A stretch of 8,509 nt of DNA, from positions 1-8,509 of the forward strand of contig JBJHCH010000138.1 of assembly GCA_050485905.1 (NCBI GenBank), in the 5' to 3' direction. The translations under genes were made by a program, and so were the position numbers. The notes under the pieces are model-generated. The model saw only the letters and a program-made list of their open reading frames with translations, was not told the DNA's origin and did not search any database. Positions 6,094 through 8,509 of this stretch are shown here, one piece after another (the first letter of the stretch is position 1; each line of letters opens with the position of its first letter). The stretch is from JAWLCA01 sp050485905. Its GTDB lineage: Bacteria; Pseudomonadota; Alphaproteobacteria; Rhodobacterales; Rhodobacteraceae.

Positions 6094-7400
6094 CAGGCGG
6101 CCTTTGCCGTCTTCTCTTCCGCAGCCTTCTCCAGCATCTTCTGGATGGCTGCCGAATTGGCCTTGATCTGCCGCTTCACCAAGGTCTCCGCAAGACCATC
6201 GTCCAGGAGCTTGTCGCTGATCGCGGTGGCCACCTTCGCGGGCGGTTCCTTGCCGCTCAGGCCCTTGCATGCTGACTTGAACGCACCGACCAGAAGGTCG
6301 GCGCCGTCCTTGGCCCGCAGATATTCGAGCAGGTTCTTCATGATGCCGCCATAGCCGGTCCGCATGATGCCCTGGACGATGATCCGCGCGACCTCGTCCT
6401 TGCCGAGAGTTGCCACGACGCCGGACTTTGGAACGACCCAGGTCAGGGCGTTCTTGTGCACCATCCGGGCGACAACCCCCGGTAACTCCTTGCCGATCTC
6501 CCTGACCAGTTGCTTCGTCACCTCCTTGCCAATCGGCCCGCTCAGCAGGACGCCACCGAGGGCACCCACCGCGCCCCCGAACAGCGTGTCCCGGACGACG
6601 GTATAGCCGATCTGTCCCGCTGACTGCTTTTCCCCCGCCGCGGAGCGGCCGAGCACCGAAGCGACCGATTTCAGATAGGCCGCCGCCGCGCCGGTGGCGG
6701 CTGCTGCCTGGGTGGCGGTGATCGCCCCCTTGGCGATCAGGGGGCCAAGGCCGCCGGTCGCGAGCGCCGCCGCCACGATAAAGGCGTAGTCGTCGACGAA
6801 CTTCACTACCTTCACGCCGGTCGTGGCCCCGTCGGTCATCTTGCGCCGATACACTTCGGCCGCCACGACATAGGCCTTCAGCGCCTTGTCGGCGGCGGTG
6901 ATCGTGCTGACCATCTTGTCGAAATCGCCGGCGTTCACCGCCTTGACCACAGCATCCAGAGCCTTCGACGACTCGGCAAGTTCTTTGGTCGGCGGCTCTG
7001 TCCGCTTGGTCGTGTGTAGTATCTCGGCGAACCAGCCGGCGATAAAGCCCGTGCTGATGTCCGCCATGTATTCATAGTCGTCGTCATAGATCGCCTTGAC
7101 CGAGGCGAGGCGCGGCAGGAACTTCTTCTTGATCTCCTTGGTCACCGCCGCGCGCAACGCGTCCATCTCTTCGTGCGGGACAAAGTATGTCTTGCCCAGG
7201 AACTTCAGCGTCTGCAGCTTTGCCTTCGGGTCGATCATCACCACGACGTCGCCCTCGATCACCTTGTCGGCATGCTTGCGCTTGGCTCGGAGCGGCTTGT
7301 TCTGCTGCAGATCCCAGGTGGTCTTCCAGTCGGTGACACCGTGCTTCTTCATCACGGTGGAAAAGGTTTCGCCCTTCTTGAGCTTATGGGAAATGAACAT
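6093..7400 (-). CDS. LysM-like domain protein with Gly/Ala-rich hydrophobic segments
   Basis: I do not recognise a named gene. The 435-residue protein starts at the ATG at 7400, which has GGAGA about nine bases upstream; the open frame reaches 7502, but those 34 residues have no support. Residues 1-56 look like a LysM-type module: FISHKLKKGETFSTVMKKHGV, then a Trp/Leu helix and EGDVVVMIDP. A charged helical region covers about 78-205, with DDDYEYMAD at 106-114. Hydrophobic Ala/Gly-rich segments follow at about 205-250 and 272-290 (GGAVGALGGVLLSGP), resembling glycine-zipper or pore-forming helices. The last 25 residues are Lys/Ala/Glu-rich. No signal peptide is seen. N-terminal LysM-like modules without a signal sequence occur in proteins exported by contractile injection or type VI systems, so a toxin/effector role is possible, but no immunity gene, VgrG or PAAR gene is visible. 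Its Lys-rich composition differs from its neighbours, hinting at horizontal acquisition. Confidence 0.8.
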   Translation of the reverse strand: MFISHKLKKGETFSTVMKKHGVTDWKTTWDLQQNKPLRAKRKHADKVIEGDVVVMIDPKAKLQTLKFLGKTYFVPHEEMDALRAAVTKEIKKKFLPRLASVKAIYDDDYEYMADISTGFIAGWFAEILHTTKRTEPPTKELAESSKALDAVVKAVNAGDFDKMVSTITAADKALKAYVVAAEVYRRKMTDGATTGVKVVKFVDDYAFIVAAALATGGLGPLIAKGAITATQAAAATGAAAAYLKSVASVLGRSAAGEKQSAGQIGYTVVRDTLFGGAVGALGGVLLSGPIGKEVTKQLVREIGKELPGVVARMVHKNALTWVVPKSGVVATLGKDEVARIIVQGIMRTGYGGIMKNLLEYLRAKDGADLLVGAFKSACKGLSGKEPPAKVATAISDKLLDDGLAETLVKRQIKANSAAIQKMLEKAAEEKTAKAA

Positions 7401-7679
7401 TGGTCGGTTCTCCGGTGAATTCGGTTCGGACAAGCGCCGGCGCGGCGTTCGCGCTTGGGTGTCACGAAAGGCAACCGCGCCAGCGGGGAGGGAGTGGGGC
7501 AATCATTTGCCGCCATTCCGAAAGGCTAGCATCACGCTTGAAAGCCGGTCTATGCGCAGCCCTGCATGTCGCTCATGCAGTTTTGCGGGCACCGCGCGAG
7601 TTGTTGCCGCTGACGCGAAACGCGTCCGATCATCGTCGGCTGGCCGGGGTCACCGTTACTTTCGGCTGTCGCCTGCGCG
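7401..7679. other. Spacer upstream of the LysM-like gene
   Basis: This 279-base gap separates the LysM-like gene from the TIM-barrel gene, both on the minus strand, and should hold the LysM gene's promoter. It contains the LysM ribosome site just upstream of its ATG and the palindrome at 7562-7580. No credible coding frame was found. Confidence 0.5.
7562..7584 (+). promoter_or_regulatory. 7-bp palindrome followed by four Ts
   Basis: CTGCATG (7562-7568) and CATGCAG (7574-7580) form a perfect stem around TCGCT, followed on + by TTTT. In the + direction this is terminator-like, yet no + gene precedes it; on the minus strand, where both flanking genes lie, it lacks a U-tail. It may be an operator for the LysM-like gene or a weak terminator against antisense transcription. 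Confidence 0.4.
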
Positions 7680-8501
7680 CTATTGAACACCCCGACTGCG
7701 CGCCTGCTCGACTAGGTAGTCCCGCCCTTCGAGCATGTCGTCGAGCGTTCCAAACTGGTTCATGTAATGCCCTTTGAAACCTGCTGCTTCGATCCGCGCG
7801 AACATATCGGCGAAATCCATCGTGCCTTCACCGGGCTTCAGGTGCTCCTCGTAGGTGCCGTGGCAGTCTGCCAGGCGCACCTCCTGACATCGGGTCAGGT
7901 CCAGCGCGTCAACGAAGCCCGCAACGCCCTCGTCATACAGGTGCGCGTGGTTCGCGGTGAAAGCCATCCGCAGGTTGGGTGAGGTCAGCTTGTCGAAATA
8001 CCAAAGGCATTCTTCGAGCGTGCAGCACAGGTAATGCACTTCGGCGTGGTCAGGTTCGCGGTTGGTGTTCTCCAGCAGAAGCGTCACGCCCTGCTTCTCG
8101 GCATGATCCACAGCGCGCTGCAGTCGCTCCAGCCCGGTCTGCCGGCGCAGCTTGTAGTCACCCGTGAAATGATAGCCGGCGTGAACGATCACCCAGCCCG
8201 CCCCGGTGGCCACGGCAAGGTCGATATAGGCGCGCAGATAGGCATCTGCGGCATCGCTTACGAAGGGCGAGACCTCGGCGATGTTCACGCCCGAGAGGGT
8301 GTGAAGACCCAGTTGAATCCCCGTCTCCTCGCACAGCGCGCGGATGCCCGCGGCGCGGGCGGGCATGTTTTTCAGTGCGTTTGGCGCCAGGTCGGTCTGC
8401 ACGTCCAGAAAGTGAACGTCGTTTGCCGCGGCCCAGCGGATCGCATCCTCGGCCGACAGGATTCGACCCACATCCATCCCGATGCGTCTGAAGAGATCCA
8501 T
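7680..8501 (-). CDS. TIM-barrel sugar phosphate isomerase/epimerase-like protein
   Basis: This 273-residue protein fits the xylose-isomerase-like TIM-barrel superfamily (sugar phosphate isomerase/epimerase, AP endonuclease family 2). Recognisable beta-strand motifs in order are VHFLDVQTD (29-37), LGLHTLSG (64-71), WVIVHAGYHF (103-112), VTLLLENTN (139-147), MAFTANHAHLYDEG (179-192), VRLADCHG (208-215) with EEHLKPGEGTMDF (218-230), and HYMNQFG (245-251). Glu144 is the expected first metal ligand, but the Asp usual in the DT-x-H-A motif is Thr182, the usual H-x-H-D motif reads R-L-A-D, and the final Glu appears as Asn248, so the metal site is altered or rearranged. The ATG at 8501 cannot be extended, because an in-frame TAG lies just upstream (8505-8507); Met9 (ATG at 8477) is an alternative start. 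The substrate is unknown. It could be an inactive or differently specific epimerase, or a metal-independent relative. Confidence 0.8.
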   Translation of the reverse strand: MDLFRRIGMDVGRILSAEDAIRWAAANDVHFLDVQTDLAPNALKNMPARAAGIRALCEETGIQLGLHTLSGVNIAEVSPFVSDAADAYLRAYIDLAVATGAGWVIVHAGYHFTGDYKLRRQTGLERLQRAVDHAEKQGVTLLLENTNREPDHAEVHYLCCTLEECLWYFDKLTSPNLRMAFTANHAHLYDEGVAGFVDALDLTRCQEVRLADCHGTYEEHLKPGEGTMDFADMFARIEAAGFKGHYMNQFGTLDDMLEGRDYLVEQARSRGVQ

Positions 8502-8509
8502 TGCCTATC

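Overview
The window is GC-rich throughout, with compact genes and the codon bias of an alphaproteobacterium. The family variants (LysR opening with MNWDDL, short single-domain globins, a gluconate-dehydrogenase-like GMC enzyme) look most like Rhodobacteraceae or a close relative. That taxonomic call is inference from style, not a database match.

Layout from left to right: (1) the 3' part of a GMC-family FAD dehydrogenase on +, cut by the window edge; (2) dxr on -, convergent with it; (3) a 369-base gene-free divergent region with an 11-G tract; (4) ispD on +, with an intrinsic terminator overlapping its stop codon; (5) a + strand block of globin 1, globin 2, a LysR-family regulator and globin 3; (6) on -, convergent with globin 3, a lysine/alanine-rich protein with an N-terminal LysM-like domain and glycine/alanine-rich hydrophobic segments; (7) a 279-base spacer with a short palindrome; (8) on -, a TIM-barrel sugar phosphate isomerase/epimerase-like protein.

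How the genes may work together: dxr and ispD encode the first committed step and the cytidylylation step of the MEP isoprenoid pathway. Here they are divergently paired, away from the uppS-cdsA-dxr and ispD-ispF settings common in Proteobacteria. The three globins are clearly related. All keep a proximal His, a distal Gln and a B10 Tyr, and none carries a reductase domain. The embedded LysR gene is the obvious candidate regulator. The LysM-like protein is a separate accessory gene, possibly an effector or a membrane-active factor. The two flanking genes (GMC dehydrogenase and TIM-barrel protein) belong to families of sugar/polyol oxidation, but nothing here ties them together.

The parts most worth a second look are the triple-globin/LysR locus, the isolated dxr/ispD pair, the LysM-like protein, and the TIM-barrel protein whose usual metal ligands look replaced. 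No tRNA, rRNA, CRISPR array, insertion sequence or attachment site was seen.
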